64,000 nucleotides of DNA from Epiperipatus broadwayi. Lineage: Eukaryota; Onychophora; Udeonychophora; Euonychophora; Peripatidae. The notes below the pieces were generated by a model. It worked only from the letters and a program-made list of their open reading frames with translations, searched no databases and was not told the DNA's origin. Below are positions 44,745-56,439 of the stretch, in pieces. The stretch's first letter is position 1, and each line of letters starts with the position of its first letter. Position numbers and translations under genes: made by a program. The DNA is taken from the NCBI GenBank assembly GCA_028023455.1, contig JAQFVV010000055.1:6726030-6790029 (forward strand). Direction: 5' to 3'.

Positions 44745-46070
44745 TTTCTTTAATTTCCGAACCATCCCAGAATAGTTGTATTTTTATATTGGACTATTTC
44801 CATCATCTAATATGAGTATTGAATGTCTTTTAGAAAAATTTAACTTTATTTAAATATTCTAAATTCATTCAACTGTTAGTAATAGCATATCAAACAGGTT
44901 AATATACTGTTAGTAATAGCATATCAAACAGGTTAATATATGAACAACGTTTCGAGAGATATTATTCTCCCCTCTTCTTCAGGTGTTGCTGGCTTGGCCA
45001 GTGATAGTATTAGCATGGAATTTGAACCTAGACCGTTAAATTCTTGAGTATTAAATTTTAACATATACTCTAACCAACTGAGCAATCCTGCCAAAGCAGG
45101 TGTTGCGGGCCTGACCAATGATGGTACTAGCATGGGATTTAAACCTGGACTTTTAGATTTTTTGAGTATTGAATCCTAAGATACCACTCAAACCTGAGCC
45201 ATCCTGCCAAAGGCAACAGTTAGTAAAATTTTCATATCTTTATCTATGAGGTTTCTCCTGATTTCTCCACTTTTTCCTAAGTGTGAAGTTGATTAGTGGT
45301 TTATAGTCCAATATAACAAAACACCATCATAACAAACCTTCAGGAAACCATCCCAGAATAGTTGTTATTATATACTGGACTATTTCAGTCATCTAATATT
45401 AAGTATTAAATGTCTTTAGAAAAAATTAACTTCATTTAAATTTTCCAATTATATTCAACTGTTATTAATAGCACACTGGTTAGTATATGCACAATGTTTT
45501 AAGTGGTATTATTCTCTTCTCTTCTGTACAAAGAAGAAAATTTAAAGAAACTGCTCACATGACAATGGTAAACAATCCCATAAGTCAAACTATTATGACT
45601 ATACATAATGTATGGAAACCACTAATCAACTTTGCTCTTAAGGAAAAATTGGAGAAATGAGAAGGAACCTCATAGATAAGTATATGAAATTTCTACTGAC
45701 TTTTGCCTTTGGCAGGATGACTCAATTGGGTAGACCATTACCTTAAAATTCAATATTCAAGAATCTAAGATTCCAGCTTCGATTCTCAGGCTAGTACTGT
45801 CACTAGTCAGGCTAACAATATATGAAGAAGAAAGGAGAGAAGGAGAATAATATCACTTGAAATGTTTACATATACTAACCTGTGTGCTATTATTAACAGT
45901 TGCATACAATTGAAATATTTAAGTAAAGTTAAATTTTTCTAAAGCATTGAATACTTAATATTAGACTATGGAAATAGTCCAATATATAAATACAACTAAA
46001 ATACAGTCATCATAAACCTTCAGGAAAACACATTGCAGAATAGTGTTTTTTCCAGATTAGATATCTCTAT
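44745..46070. mobile_element. Composite foldback: tRNA-headed units with snap-back (hammerhead-like) tails
   Basis: Outer arms share GGACTATTTCCATCATCTAA (44785) and its complement (45955-45985). Inner arms share CAGGTTAATATA and its complement TATACTAACCTG. Three tRNA-like heads lie inside: 45087-44983 (minus; GCTCAGTTGGTTAGAG A box and GGTTCAAATTCC B box, both excellent), 45217-45100 (minus) and 45710-45812 (plus). Each is followed by a GCTAGTACTGTCACTGG-type body. Near 44984-44946 (minus) and 45818-45865 (plus) a CTGAAGAAG...GAAAC snap-back motif follows. A partial third arm lies at 45300-45535. The copies look like one SINE-like unit amplified in both orientations. Confidence 0.7.
44880..44942. 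repeat. 34-bp tandem duplication in the composite arm
   Basis: GTTAGTAATAGCATATCAAA...CAGGTTAATATA occurs twice in a row. Confidence 0.9.
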
Positions 46071-47025
46071 TATTCACAACTCCTCTCATTATCAATTTCA
46101 TCTGTCTAGACCTCATATGACAATAAAAATTTTAACAAACATTAAATATGAAGTATTATCGACTTATATTCTTATGTATGTGTTGATAAAATTATAAACA
46201 ATTAAACAAATACTTTCTTAATAAGTTACAATGCTCATTTTATTAAAATATACCAACCTTGTAGTTTCAATTGGCCAGCAATCTTTTTCAGAACTTATAA
46301 AAAAGGTGGATTGGTTAAATATATACATGTATATAAAATAAAATAGAAATTCATATAACACTGCAATACTAGCCAAAACAACAAAATTTTACTAAAATAC
46401 AACCATGGTTTCATCTATTAACAAATATACCTTCTCAAGTGAAATTCAGTTAATATATATATATACACATACACTTTAACAGCCAACTTCCTTTAATATA
46501 ATTATAAAATTACATCCTTTAACTCAGATTAATGTAATTATAAATATACCGCATTGAGAAAAGCTTTTATAAGTTTTTCTTTATTTTATGCACTTAGCCG
46601 ACTTTCAACTCCTAAGAGTCATAGATGTAGCATAAATTATAAACTAGGAGTGGATGTACATATATTGTTATTGCTCATTTACATAAAATTTGAATATGAG
46701 CTTTAATTTGAATATGAGCTTTAATTAGGAAAAACATTTCATATTTTTGAGAGGGGCATGATATGCTAAAAGCGCAAATAAATTGATAAGTAAATTAAAT
46801 TTAAAATTGAAGCATTATAAAATATACCAAATATGTTTTCAGTTTGACATTAATCTTCATTATATAAATTTTTAATTTTATGCAAAAAAGAATTTGTTAT
46901 GTAATTGGTTCATAATTTTATTGTAGCAGACCTGTAAGTTTATTTTTAAGTAACAGTTTGTTATTATTCTTTTATTTTAATTTAATGAAGTTTTTATTTT
47001 TAAAAACTTAGTATTGCAAACTTCA
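46071..47025. other. Gene-less sequence with one snap-back motif
   Basis: GTAGTTTCAATTGGCCAGCA...TTTTTCAGAAC at 46261-46300 resembles the inner arm of the foldback at 58075-58125. Nothing else is recognised. Confidence 0.35.
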
Positions 47026-47031
47026 TATCAG

Positions 47032-47150
47032 CTTATTTAGCAATATGGATTTCCATCTTCACTTTCTCAAGTTTTCATATTATAGCAAGTTTATAAGCGA
47101 TATGGATTTCCATCTTCACTTTCTCAAATTTTCATATTATAACAAGTTTT
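47032..47150. repeat. ~62-bp tandem duplication
   Basis: Two copies of ATATGGATTTCCATCTTCAC...TTTTCATATTATA stand head to tail with few differences. Confidence 0.9.
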
Positions 47151-47454
47151 TGAAAACAATAAAATGAATAAAGCATAATATATGATTATGTATTTAATTG
47201 ATTTATAGCACTGTAATTATTATTCTTTAATGTGCATTCAGGATTAACATAAAATAAATTATAAATTTAAATAGTTCTCTCATAATTTTATCTGGATAGT
47301 AACAGTTGCCTAGTTTTAAAAGGTTGAATTAATGCTATCTGTATCACCAATCCCCAACCTGAATTTAAAACTAATATAACTAACAAAACTTTACAAGACA
47401 TTCTTAGCTGAACTGAGCAAATACATTTAAGATTAGATATTAAGGCTATTTATT

Positions 47455-47590
47455 CTGTTACCAGAGCTACCTGTTGCAAACTTGAGTAACCAATGGACAC
47501 TAGATAATTAGTGATATAATCATATCCTCAAACTATTTCTGGCTCATGGCTTTCATCAGGGAGAGTTTTCACAACTCTCACTTAAATAAT
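47455..47590 (-). mobile_element. Foldback family 1 fragment with hammerhead segment
   Basis: The minus strand near 47560-47515 reads CCCTGATGAAAGCCATGAGC, then CAGAAATAGTTTGAGGATATG. CTGATGA and GAA are kept, but stem II is 3 bp and the palindromic stem III is lost. Confidence 0.5.
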
Positions 47591-47811
47591 TGGCAATTAC
47601 GGCTAATATCTTTATAATATCAAAAGTTTTAAACCCAAACCAAAACGCCTGAATAGGAATCTGACATTAAACCAGAAACTAGTAGAATTGTGGATTTATT
47701 ACAAGATATATCTTGATATCTTTTAATTAACAATATTCCTTATTAATATACACTTCTATTCATCTTTTTTTTAATTGCTGAAAACTAGCACTAAACTTTT
47801 TATTAAATTAA

Positions 47812-47905
47812 ATATTATTCTTACTGCTCAGAAGTTCATAAAAAATTTGAGTGATGACGTAGCAGCTCCAGTGAGCACCATTCAATCAGTATACCAATGG
47901 CAACA
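47812..47905 (-). mobile_element. SINE family C fragment
   Basis: It contains the complement of CTTCTGAGCAGTAAGAA with a preceding TTTATGAAC, matching the family C tail. It lies just left of the tandem array, which has its own tail. Confidence 0.5.
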
Positions 47906-47929
47906 CAGAAAAAAATAATAATTGATTGA

Positions 47930-49360
47930 AAAGTTTATTACTCAAGAAGTCATAAAAAGTCCAAGCATCAGTAGTGACAGCTAGGCTGTGTGTCAATCTA
48001 CCATTGCAGCAAAGTATGCTGGGAATAAATTTAAGCATCAGAAGTCACAGAACTGGGCTGTGATCCATGGACCTTGATGCCACTCTACCATTACAGCAAA
48101 GCAAAAACTGGGTTACAATCCATGGATTTTGCATCCCAGAGTTTGCCACTCTACCACTGCAGTAAAGCATGCTGGGGATGAAATTTAAGCATCAGAAGTG
48201 ACAGGTCTGGGGCTGCAATCCATGAACCTTGAGATCCAGAATCTGCTGCACTACCACTGCAGCAAGCATGCTGGGAATGAAATTTAAGCACCAGAAGTCA
48301 CAGAGCTGGGCTCCAACCCATAGACCTTGAGATCCAGATCTGCAACTCTACCATTGCAATAAAGCATGCTGGGAATAAAATTTAAGAACCAGAAAGTTTC
48401 ATAGCTGGGTTCTGATCCACAGGCCTTGAACTCCACAGTTTGCCACTCTACCACTGCATCAAAGCATGCTGGGAATGAAATTTAAGCACTAGAAGTGACA
48501 GAACTGGGTTGTGATTTATGAATTTTGCACTCCAGAGTTTGCCTCCCTACCACTGCAGCAAAGCATGCTAGGAATGCAATTTAGGTATCAGAAGTGACAG
48601 AGCTGGGTTGTGATCCATGGGCCCTGAGATCTAGAGTCTGACACTCTAATACTGCAGCAAAGCATGCTGAGAATGAGACTTAGGTACCAGAAGTGGCAGG
48701 TCTGAGCTGTGATCCATGGACCTTGAGCTCCAGATTCTGCCACTCTACCACTATAGCAAAGCATGCTGGGAATGAAATTTAAGCATCAGAAGTGGCAGGT
48801 CTGAGGCTGCAATCCACGGACCTTGAGATCCAGAGTCTGCTGCACTACCACTGAGGCAAAGCATGCTGGGAATAAAATTTAAGCACCAGAAGTTACAGAG
48901 CTGGGCTCCAACCCATGGGCCTTGAGATCCAGATCAGCAACTCTACCATTGCAGTAAAGCATGCTAGGAATAAAATTTAAGAACCAGAAGTATCATAGCT
49001 GGGCTCTGATCCATGGGTCTTGAACTCCACAGTTTGCCACTCTACCACTGCACCAAAGCATGTTGGGAATGAAATTTAAGCACTAGAAGTGACAGAACTG
49101 GGTTGTGATCCATGAATTTTGCGCTCCAGAATCTGCCTCCCTACCACTGCAGCAAAGCATGCTAGGAATGCAATTTAGGTATCAGAAGTGACAGAGCTGG
49201 ACTGTGATCTATGGACCTTGAGTTCCAGAGTCTGACATTCTAACACTGCAGTAAAGCATGTTGAGAATGAGACTTAGGTACCAGAAGTGGCACGTCTGAG
49301 CTGTGATACATGGATCTTGAACTCCAAAAATTTGCCATTCTACCAATGTGCCAAAATACA
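47930..49360 (-). repeat. Tandem array of ~99-bp tRNA-like SINE monomers with six-monomer higher-order repeat
   Basis: About fourteen monomers are marked by AAAGCATGCTGGGAATGAAA. On the minus strand each has GCAGTGGTAGAGTGGCAGA (A-box-like), AGGTCCATGGATTGCAGCCC (B-box position) and CACTTCTGGTGCTTAAATTTC, the family C body. The low-coordinate end (47930-47975) is a family C tail (TTATTACTCAAGAAGTCATA as its complement). Monomers differ by 10-25% by eye, but monomers 3-8 and 9-14 correspond one to one at a spacing of about 593 bp. That means a six-monomer block was itself duplicated. Period varies from 90 to 101 bp. Confidence 0.85.
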
Positions 49361-49639
49361 TAGAACAAATCCCTCTTAGAAATTGATAGTCTTTTTACTC
49401 AGCAATTTCCACAGTTGCCAAATGAATACTACTAGATATCCTGTATGGTTTCATGCAATAATGGATGGAAATTCAAGGTCCACATCCTTCATAATTTAGT
49501 GTAATAGTAGAATGGCCAAATCAAAAACTAATATCCATCAAAAGCTAATATCCATAGATCATAATTGTGTGCCACTTCTAATGTTCAAACTGCTTTGACT
49601 TCCTGATTTATAAAACTATTTGATTATTTACATTTTAAC

Positions 49640-50088
49640 ATCAGTAGAGATCAAAAAAGCAATGTATGGGTAAGAGAACAAACAGGTGTTACTGACCTCA
49701 TTGAAAAAAATAAAAGATTGAAATGGAGTTGTGCTGGACATATTGCTAGAAGAGATGATAACAGATAGAGATCGAAAAAGCAATGTATGGGTAAGAGAAC
49801 AAACAGGTGTTACTGACCTCATTGAAAAAATTAAAAGATTGAAATGGAGTTGTGCTGGACATATTGCTAGAAGAGATGATAACAGATGGACAATTGAAAT
49901 TTTAAACTGGATTCCAAGAGATTGTAAAAGACCCAGAAAGAGACCCATGTGAGATGGATGGATGAAATGAGAAAGTGTGCAGGGGTGATGTGGAGAAGAG
50001 AAGCTAAAGATCGGAGAAGATGGATTAAACTTGGGAGAGATCTTCTTCCTGCAGTGGACTGATAATGGTTGATGATGATGATGATGTC
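49640..50088 (+). pseudogene. RTE-like LINE 3' fragment with internal 120-bp duplication
   Basis: Plus-strand frames read NVWVREQTGVTDLIEKIKRL, then KWSCAGHIARRDDNRWTIEI, LNWIPRDCKRPRKRP, then a decayed CAGVMWRREAKDRRRWI. It ends in (GATGAT)n at 50068-50086. The segment 49645-49764 is repeated at 49765-49884 almost exactly, so the DDNR motif appears twice. Confidence 0.8.
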
Positions 50089-50615
50089 TTTTTATTATTA
50101 TTTTGATCTATGTCTATCTGAAAGTTTTTTATCCTCAGTTCATTAGTGTTCATCCAATCTCTTTTGATTTTTTAATAAAATGCAGCTCCTGCTAAAACTT
50201 GTTGACTTTCTTTTGTACTTATCATCAGAGAACTTGTGACACTTGTCATGTGACTCTTAATCACCTTTACTATCAGAAAGTTAGTGCTTTGATTTATAAT
50301 CACACTTACTGTTAAAAACCTGGAGCTGTGATTCATACCTACCTTCATGCAAACTTCTGTATATATAAAAGGTGGACTTCTGTATATTCTATTATGAAGC
50401 GATATAATCTGTTTGTTCACAGTATTATCTTATTCGGCTATCCATGTTGCGGTTGTCAAAAGTGTTCACTCAAAACAAAGAGTTTTCTGAACTGAATATT
50501 GTTTGATTCCATTTACTAGAATCACTGGTAGATAAAAGAGTATTTTTGTATGTGTGTATTCGTGGCTTACTCCAGCTACACATAAAATTATATTTTTGCC
50601 CATCTCTGTATTTAA
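50089..50615. other. Gene-less sequence
   Basis: No element is recognised. It has only loosely repeated phrases around 50170-50340. Confidence 0.3.
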
Positions 50616-50619
50616 TGGT

Positions 50620-50870
50620 ATATCATTATCATCACAGTCAAACATTATCAATCCACTGCAGATAGAAATTTCCATTATCATCACAGTCAAACATTATCAA
50701 TCCACTGCAGATAAAAATTTCCAAGTTTAATCCAATATTTTCCGAAAGCTTTCTTATTTCACATGGTTAGCATTCACATCTAGGTCTTCTACAATCTTTC
50801 AAAAGCCCAGTTTAAGACTTCGGGTAGCCATCAATTATTACCTTTTTTCATTTTCAGCCATCTTTATTTT
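50620..50870 (-). pseudogene. RTE-like LINE 3' end, decayed, with 46-bp tandem duplication
   Basis: CATCACAGTCAAACATTATC...AATCCACTGCAGAT occurs twice (50630-50675 and 50676-50722). It is followed by decayed sequence matching the complement of the RTE 3' block (TCTTCTACAATCTTTCAAAAG). Confidence 0.55.
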
Positions 50871-51446
50871 ATTTAGTACATAGTAATAGAAAAGGTGTAG
50901 ATTTGTTAAAAGAAATTTTCACTTTCCTCAGAATATCAGACCAATTGCTTCTATTTGTGCTCATGAAGTTATTTCAGTACCCATCTTTTCAAAACCAAGT
51001 TTCATGGATAAACAGAACCATGTTTAATTTATAAATGGTTTGCAGTATAATCCACTATCACCCATCTATCCTGGAGAATAAGTTTGTATGACTGCTCATT
51101 GTTGCCATTATCATGGATATGAATGGGTATCTGGCTCTTTTTTATGGTTGAAGCATGGGTGACCTTCCTCAAACTTCTTTCTCCATTTCTTCACAATTCA
51201 TCATAACAGTATGTTCTCATATTGTGTATAAAGTCTTCAATAAATATCATCACCAGACACATCTTCCGACCACACAAAAAATGAATCACTGCCCACGGAT
51301 CTTTTCTCATGCAAATCACAAGTGAAGTAGTCATTGTTTCTTGCACCACAGTCAAATTTAAACTGAGATAATACTTTGTAAAATGCACAGTAATTTGGAA
51401 AGACAGTAACTATGTACAGAAAGCATGATAAAATAATGCAGCCAAC

Positions 51447-51849
51447 AGAAGTTTTAACGTAGTGACAAATTCTCCATACAATAGTTCTATCTAGGGTAAA
51501 CCATAATAATCAAATGGATGCATAAAATCTCTGTCCCCAGAGTAGCTTCTAGATTGTGGCTTTCATTAGTGGGGAGCCTTGGATTTGAGAGCACTTCGCC
51601 TATATCTTAGGATTTAATGCAACACAGCAAATTTCAATGCTCCTCAATCATGAAAACCACAAGCTAGAAACTGAACTGGAGATATTGGATGAGTAGGCAC
51701 TAGAGAGAAATTTTATGCATAGACTTTCTTGCATTCATTGATTACCCTGGTTGGCACAAGGTGGCGCTACTGTATGGAGAGTATGTTACTGTTTTAACAG
51801 CTTGCGTAAACATAGAAAATGGTGATCATGTGATGTTTAGAAGTTTTAA
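51447..51849. mobile_element. Foldback family 1 element with 11-bp TSD
   Basis: Direct repeats AGAAGTTTTAA (51447-51457 and 51839-51849) bracket 51458-51838. The inverted arms carry TTCTCCATACAATAG / CTACTGTATGGAGAG and the rest of the family 1 arm. Decayed hammerhead segments occur on both strands: minus near 51575-51525 (CTAATGA...TAGAAGCTACTC) and plus near 51640-51700 (ATCATGA...TAGAAACTGAAC). Confidence 0.75.
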
Positions 51850-52224
51850 TACAACTGGGAAATGATTTTTGACTCATCCTTGTATATTTGTGCAAAAAAA
51901 TAAGCAATGGATTTCTTTTGAATAACCAATTTTAAATGCGTATAGAGAATTTTAAGCCAGTTGAGAATCAGTTGAGTCTGAATTAATTTTTAGAGAAAAA
52001 GAAGTGAAGCCATGCAGATGAGTGAAAATAAAGGCATATACCTTGCTATATATACTATAAATATGATACCATACCTATTAATTGATCAATGTACTCCAAT
52101 CTTCAAAATTAGATATCGGCTACATTTCCATTATGTCAACTTCAGCAAGGTTTATACAGAAGTCTGTCTGGATTATAAAGAGTTCATTTCAATCAAAAAT
52201 TATAATGGTCATCTCTGAGGTGTC

Positions 52225-52470
52225 ATCATCATTATCTTCATTTTTGAACTGTTATCAATTCATTGCAGAATGAAGGTCTCTCCAAGTTCAACCCATCTTC
52301 TAGAGATTGATTCTCTTCTCCACATCCCATTTCCTTATTTCATCCATTCATTTCACATGTGGTCTCTTTCTGGGTCTTTTACAATCTCTTGGAATGCAAT
52401 TTAAGATTCCAACTGTCCATTTATTATCATCTTTCCTAATAATATGTCCAGCCAAATTCAAAATAATTGG
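52225..52470 (-). pseudogene. RTE-like LINE 3' fragment
   Basis: On the minus strand from 52470 it gives a decayed AGHIIRKDDNKWTVGILNCI...RDCKRPRKRPHVKWMDEIRK series. It ends at the complement of CTGTTATCAATTCATTGCAG near 52250. Confidence 0.7.
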
Positions 52471-52474
52471 ATTC

Positions 52475-53390
52475 AAGCCTGAAAATTTGGACTAAAAATA
52501 TAATTTATGCATAGATTTAATGGATTAATATTTTTTATGTAATATATTGTTTTATTGTACAATACGTTATTGTTTGAAAATCTAAGGTTATAAATTGCTT
52601 GGTATAAGAATTCCATAAATACCTTATGTGTTTTTGTAGTTAATGACACAAACTTATTATTAAAAATCTTTAATAATAATTTAAAATGTTAAACTCACCT
52701 TATCAAAGTTAATAATCGGATATCAACTTTTGCATTGATATTCATTAGTGTTGTTAATTACAATTTTGTATAATTCTTCTTGAATATCGATGTGATTTCA
52801 AATTAAGTAGCCCATTTATACATACATCTTGTTAATATCATTCTTTTGTTAATTTAATATTACCTTTTTTGTACTTCACAGTATTATTTCTTTTCTTTTC
52901 AATATTCCAAAATCCCGAATATTCCCAATGATCAATGTGGCTTCACATTTGTATATTAACGTAATTCTGGAATATTGTAAGATATATGCGTGTGTGTGTT
53001 AATGTTTTTGTTATAAGTCAACTGTAGCATCCTATAGAAATAAAGTCGAGATAACATCTATAGAAAATAATATTGACCATCAACTTCACCGTATTTTGGA
53101 AGTCCAGACCCAAATTTCAGTTATATTTACGCGCGCAAAAATTGAATTGAAAAAAAAAAAAAAATCAAGATTGTGTGGCTGTTATAAAAGGTGCATAACT
53201 TACAAGCTTAAGAGATAGGGTCATGTGATCTATGACTCTTATTTTGACTGTGCATATACGTACCTTGAATTATTACGAAGTGAATTATTTATGTAATAAA
53301 ATAAACAATCAAATATCTTTATTGCTTGGGAGTTCGCAAGTATGAGACCAATGAATCATCACATGACTCCCTTTACACAATACTGTTAAG
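52475..53390. other. Gene-less sequence
   Basis: A possible lone family C tail (complement) lies at 53318-53350. Otherwise A/T-rich without recognised features. Confidence 0.35.
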
Positions 53391-53394
53391 TAGC

Positions 53395-53605
53395 AAATTC
53401 TTTTTCTTTTACCATAGTTATGCCATCTATTGTAAACTTTAATAATTAATTTATGCCAGATGGTTGTACTTAATAAATCCTTATTCAATGCTGTCCTATC
53501 GAATATCCCTAGACTAATATCTTATGGATTCCATCAATAAGGAGCTTTTGAATCTGGGAGTTCACCCTAGGTGGCATAACTGTGGTAAAAAAAATATTAC
53601 TTAGT
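53395..53605. mobile_element. Degenerate foldback family 1 relic
   Basis: The ends ACCATAGTTATGCCATCTA and CACCCTAGGTGGCATAACTG are inverted. The interior keeps phrases of the family 1 arm (TCGAATATCCCTAGACTAAT, complement of the hammerhead stem I/III region). The core is lost. Confidence 0.5.
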
Positions 53606-54039
53606 ATCATTATGTACGCAGATATCATGAGATGTGTTATTGGTTTTACATCAATCTTGTGAAAAAATAGAGGTGTCTACAGCTATTAAAAAACTAAGAT
53701 CCGTAATATATAAATATTGAACTAGTTTCAAGATTATAAGACTATCAGGCAAATTAGCTTAGATTCCATCAGCCATCTTTATTATTGTCTTTTCTATTAT
53801 TAAGTTACTGGAATGAAATGCAAAAATATTTTAATCTTTTGAATTCAAGTCAATTTGCTTGCATGGTAGTAAAGATCTGATGCTAGTTCAAATTCATGTG
53901 ATATTTTTTAGTTTTATACCAATGCGGACCAAAGCATAGATTTGCTGAATATGTAGTTCACATATTTGCCACAAAAATTTTAAGGCGCTAGCATATCTGG
54001 ATTACAAATTATGACATTAAATGTATTATGCTCCATACC

Positions 54040-54290
54040 TTAACCGACAAGCAACAACATGTTAACATTACCTTTTATGTTAAATTGAGCAAAGATGCTA
54101 TTGAAATGCTTAAAATAATTTGTACTGTATGCAGAACTGATGTCCTGAGTCACCTGACCATTTTCAACTGGTTTGAACAATTTTTTGATGCTAGGAGGAG
54201 CATTGAAAGTATAAAAAGCACTGCCCCATTTCATGTCCTAATTTATGATCCAGATATACCAACATTTCAGAATTTTTGCAATAAATAACT
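54040..54290 (+). pseudogene. mariner-type transposase N-terminus relic (HTH region)
   Basis: The plus-strand frame contains VNITFYVKLSKDAIEMLKII, then LSHLTIFNWFEQFFDARRSI, then ESIKSTAP. This fits the N-terminal helix-turn-helix region of mariner/SETMAR-type transposases (family wording IKFCVKLGKSxxETxxML...LSRTxVFxWxxRFxxGRxSVExxxRSGRP). The catalytic DDD/DDE domain is absent and the frame ends at 54288. No terminal repeats were located. The match is by eye. Confidence 0.6.
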
Positions 54291-54465
54291 AAACTACTTC
54301 ATTGTGTAACCCTTGCAGTGATTCAAAAATGGTGCTATAGGCATTTTGGAAAGAGAACCACACATCTTTTTATTACTATAGTAATTTCTAATATTTAAAG
54401 TTATCCTTTTTCTTCTCTTGTTTGCAATTAGTTGCCAAAAACATTCCTAAAATTTGGCTAAAAAA

Positions 54466-54548
54466 AGGTTTATTCCATCTCTTTATTTGTTAACAGCAAA
54501 GGGTGATCAGCTATTGTTAATAAATAAAGGAACGGAATAAGCCTGTTC
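54466..54548. repeat. Small inverted repeat
   Basis: The arms AGGTTTATTCCATCTCTTTA...TTGTTAACA and the complement of TTGTTAATAAATAAAGGAAC...AATAAGCCT enclose about 22 bp. It may be MITE-like. Confidence 0.7.
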
Positions 54549-55144
54549 CTTAGCCAACATTAGAAACATTTTTGTCAACTAATTATAATGCTTTGTATAA
54601 AATATTAATAGTTGCATTACAATAAATTAAGCAAATTTTAGCCATCTCTAATGCAGGTTTAAATTTTAAATATGATTTCTTACTATGCAAAGTAAAATAA
54701 GTAGATCGTTCTCTCATACTACATATGTTTTGGTTACATCATAGCCTCAATACATTGCTAATTGTGTCAAAACAGTCCCCAGAGCTTTTTATACGAATAG
54801 ATTCATATAAAATATTTATTGTAAAGCATGAGTATATTTGCACTTCTTTGATTGCATTCAAATTTATCTTGCAATACTAAAACATTTGCCATGTAACACA
54901 TTCTTAATTATTAGCTTTACGTTTAAAAGTTGGGTTGCTAAAGTTGATTATCGATCAAAAACAAACAGTGTTTACAAAGTATAGATTTTTGGATTTCTCA
55001 TGTGCATTGTGCATTCGTTAAATTTTCTCTTGTTTATTCTAACTGAGTTTGATGTCATATTATTCTTAGTGAAATAGAAATAAAAATAAACCTCTCCCTT
55101 GTAAATGTATTCAATTTGCAAAATATATTTAAATCTAGTTTTAG

Positions 55145-55610
55145 AAGCAATTGAATTGTAGTTGTAGAGAAGAAAATCAGCTTCCGGTCATCCCGCCAAT
55201 AATAATTTAAAAGCATAAGTGAATCACTTATGTTTAAAGCTTATTCCTATATACACCAACCATTACTGACCATGCTTACTTCAGGGCTTGAATCTATTAT
55301 ATACGCCTGATATTCAAATTGACAATTATATTGTATAAATTTAGATATTCTATACAGGAGAGAGACGGAATATCTAAATATATACAATATTTTTGTCAGT
55401 TTGAATATCAGGCATATAATAGACTAAATCCTGAAGTGAGCATAATCAGTAATGGTAGACACATATAGGAATACACTTTAAGCATAAGTAATTCACTTAT
55501 GCTTTTAAACTATTATTGAAGAATGAGTGCAAAGAGATTTTAATATACATTTATAAATAGTGCATGACCAGAGGTTTATTTCCTGCTCTACAATTACAAT
55601 TATTTCAGCA
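55145..55610. mobile_element. Foldback element with embedded 20-bp palindrome
   Basis: The outer arms contain GTAGTTGTAGAGAAG / CTGCTCTACAATTAC. The inner arms contain TATATACACCAACCATTAC, GCTTGAATCTATTATATACG and GATATTCAAATTGACAA, each with its complement, meeting at GGAGAGAGACGGAATATC. Each arm also holds GCATAAGTGAATCACTTATG (55213-55232; similar at 55482-55502), itself a near-perfect palindrome. A partial third copy follows at 55690-55930. Confidence 0.8.
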
Positions 55611-55689
55611 CTTAATAATAATAGATTTACATTTATTCATAATTAAGATATGCTTAATTGCAGGTGATTAAACATTAATTTCTGTCTCT

Positions 55690-55930
55690 ATCCTGTGGTA
55701 GAATATCTAAATTTGTACAATATAATTGCCAATTTGAACTTCAGCCATATAATAGATTCACGCCCTGAGATAAATACGGTCAGTAGTGGTTGGTGTATAT
55801 AGGAATATGCTTCAAGCATAAGTGATTCACTTATTCTTTTTAACTATTACTGGTGAATGGACAGAGATTTTATTATACATTTTTAAATGGCACATGACTA
55901 GAAGTTGATTTCCATCTCTATGATTAAAAT
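55690..55930 (+). mobile_element. Partial copy of the 55-kb foldback arm
   Basis: It has ATAATAGATTCACGCCCTGA, GGTCAGTAGTGGTTGGTGTA and the palindrome GCATAAGTGATTCACTTAT (55816-55834). Confidence 0.7.
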
Positions 55931-56139
55931 ATATTTAAGTAACTTATTTGATTTTTAAATAAAATAGTCTGCACACCCTAGCTTACACCCACACACAGGT
56001 AAGGTAAAGCAGTAATTAAATAATCAATAGCTGGTAAAGCTTCTTCAACACATTCTCATAAAGAAACAGTAAAGAAGATTATGGCGCTCATCTAACTTGA
56101 AAACTGTGAAGTGATGAAGGTGTTTAGGAGTTTTCCATT

Positions 56140-56430
56140 CCTATTTTACACTCTATCTAAAAATAGTGATACCCATTTACCAATCAATATTGGATGGTTA
56201 GCTAAATTGATTATATGCTAATTACTTTAAAGGATAGTCCCAAACCTATTGAAAATGAGAATATTGATGTGCAATAATAATGCTTCCATCTTCCATGCTT
56301 GTAACCTAGGTTTGAATCCAAGCAGAGTAAACTTGAAAATTTTCTCATGCATACTCACTCAGCAATTGACCCCAAATCAGAAGCATGGACAGTGGATGCA
56401 CTACCATTGTATCATAAGGCTCTTATATCA
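56140..56430 (-). mobile_element. tRNA-derived SINE (family E)
   Basis: The minus-strand head (56430-56360) has CCTTATGATACAATGGTAGT. The body reaches the complement of GATACCCATTTACCAATCAA at 56165-56190. The interior TAGGTTTGAATCCAAGC at 56308-56324 reads as a plus-strand B box, so two elements may be fused here. Confidence 0.45.
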
Positions 56431-56439
56431 TATACATAT

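Noticed and set aside
45710-45812. tRNA-like sequences with good A/B boxes as functional tRNA genes
   Set aside because: The acceptor stems do not close and the copies are repeated within a composite mobile element. They are SINE heads.
47930-49360. CRISPR-like or protein-repeat array
   Set aside because: Monomers are contiguous without spacers, have no frame, and match a dispersed SINE. The sequence is eukaryotic.
54466-54548. Terminal inverted repeats of a mariner element next to the transposase relic
   Set aside because: The inverted repeat is a compact hairpin about 180 bp downstream of the relic with no matching end upstream, so a link to the transposase is unsupported.
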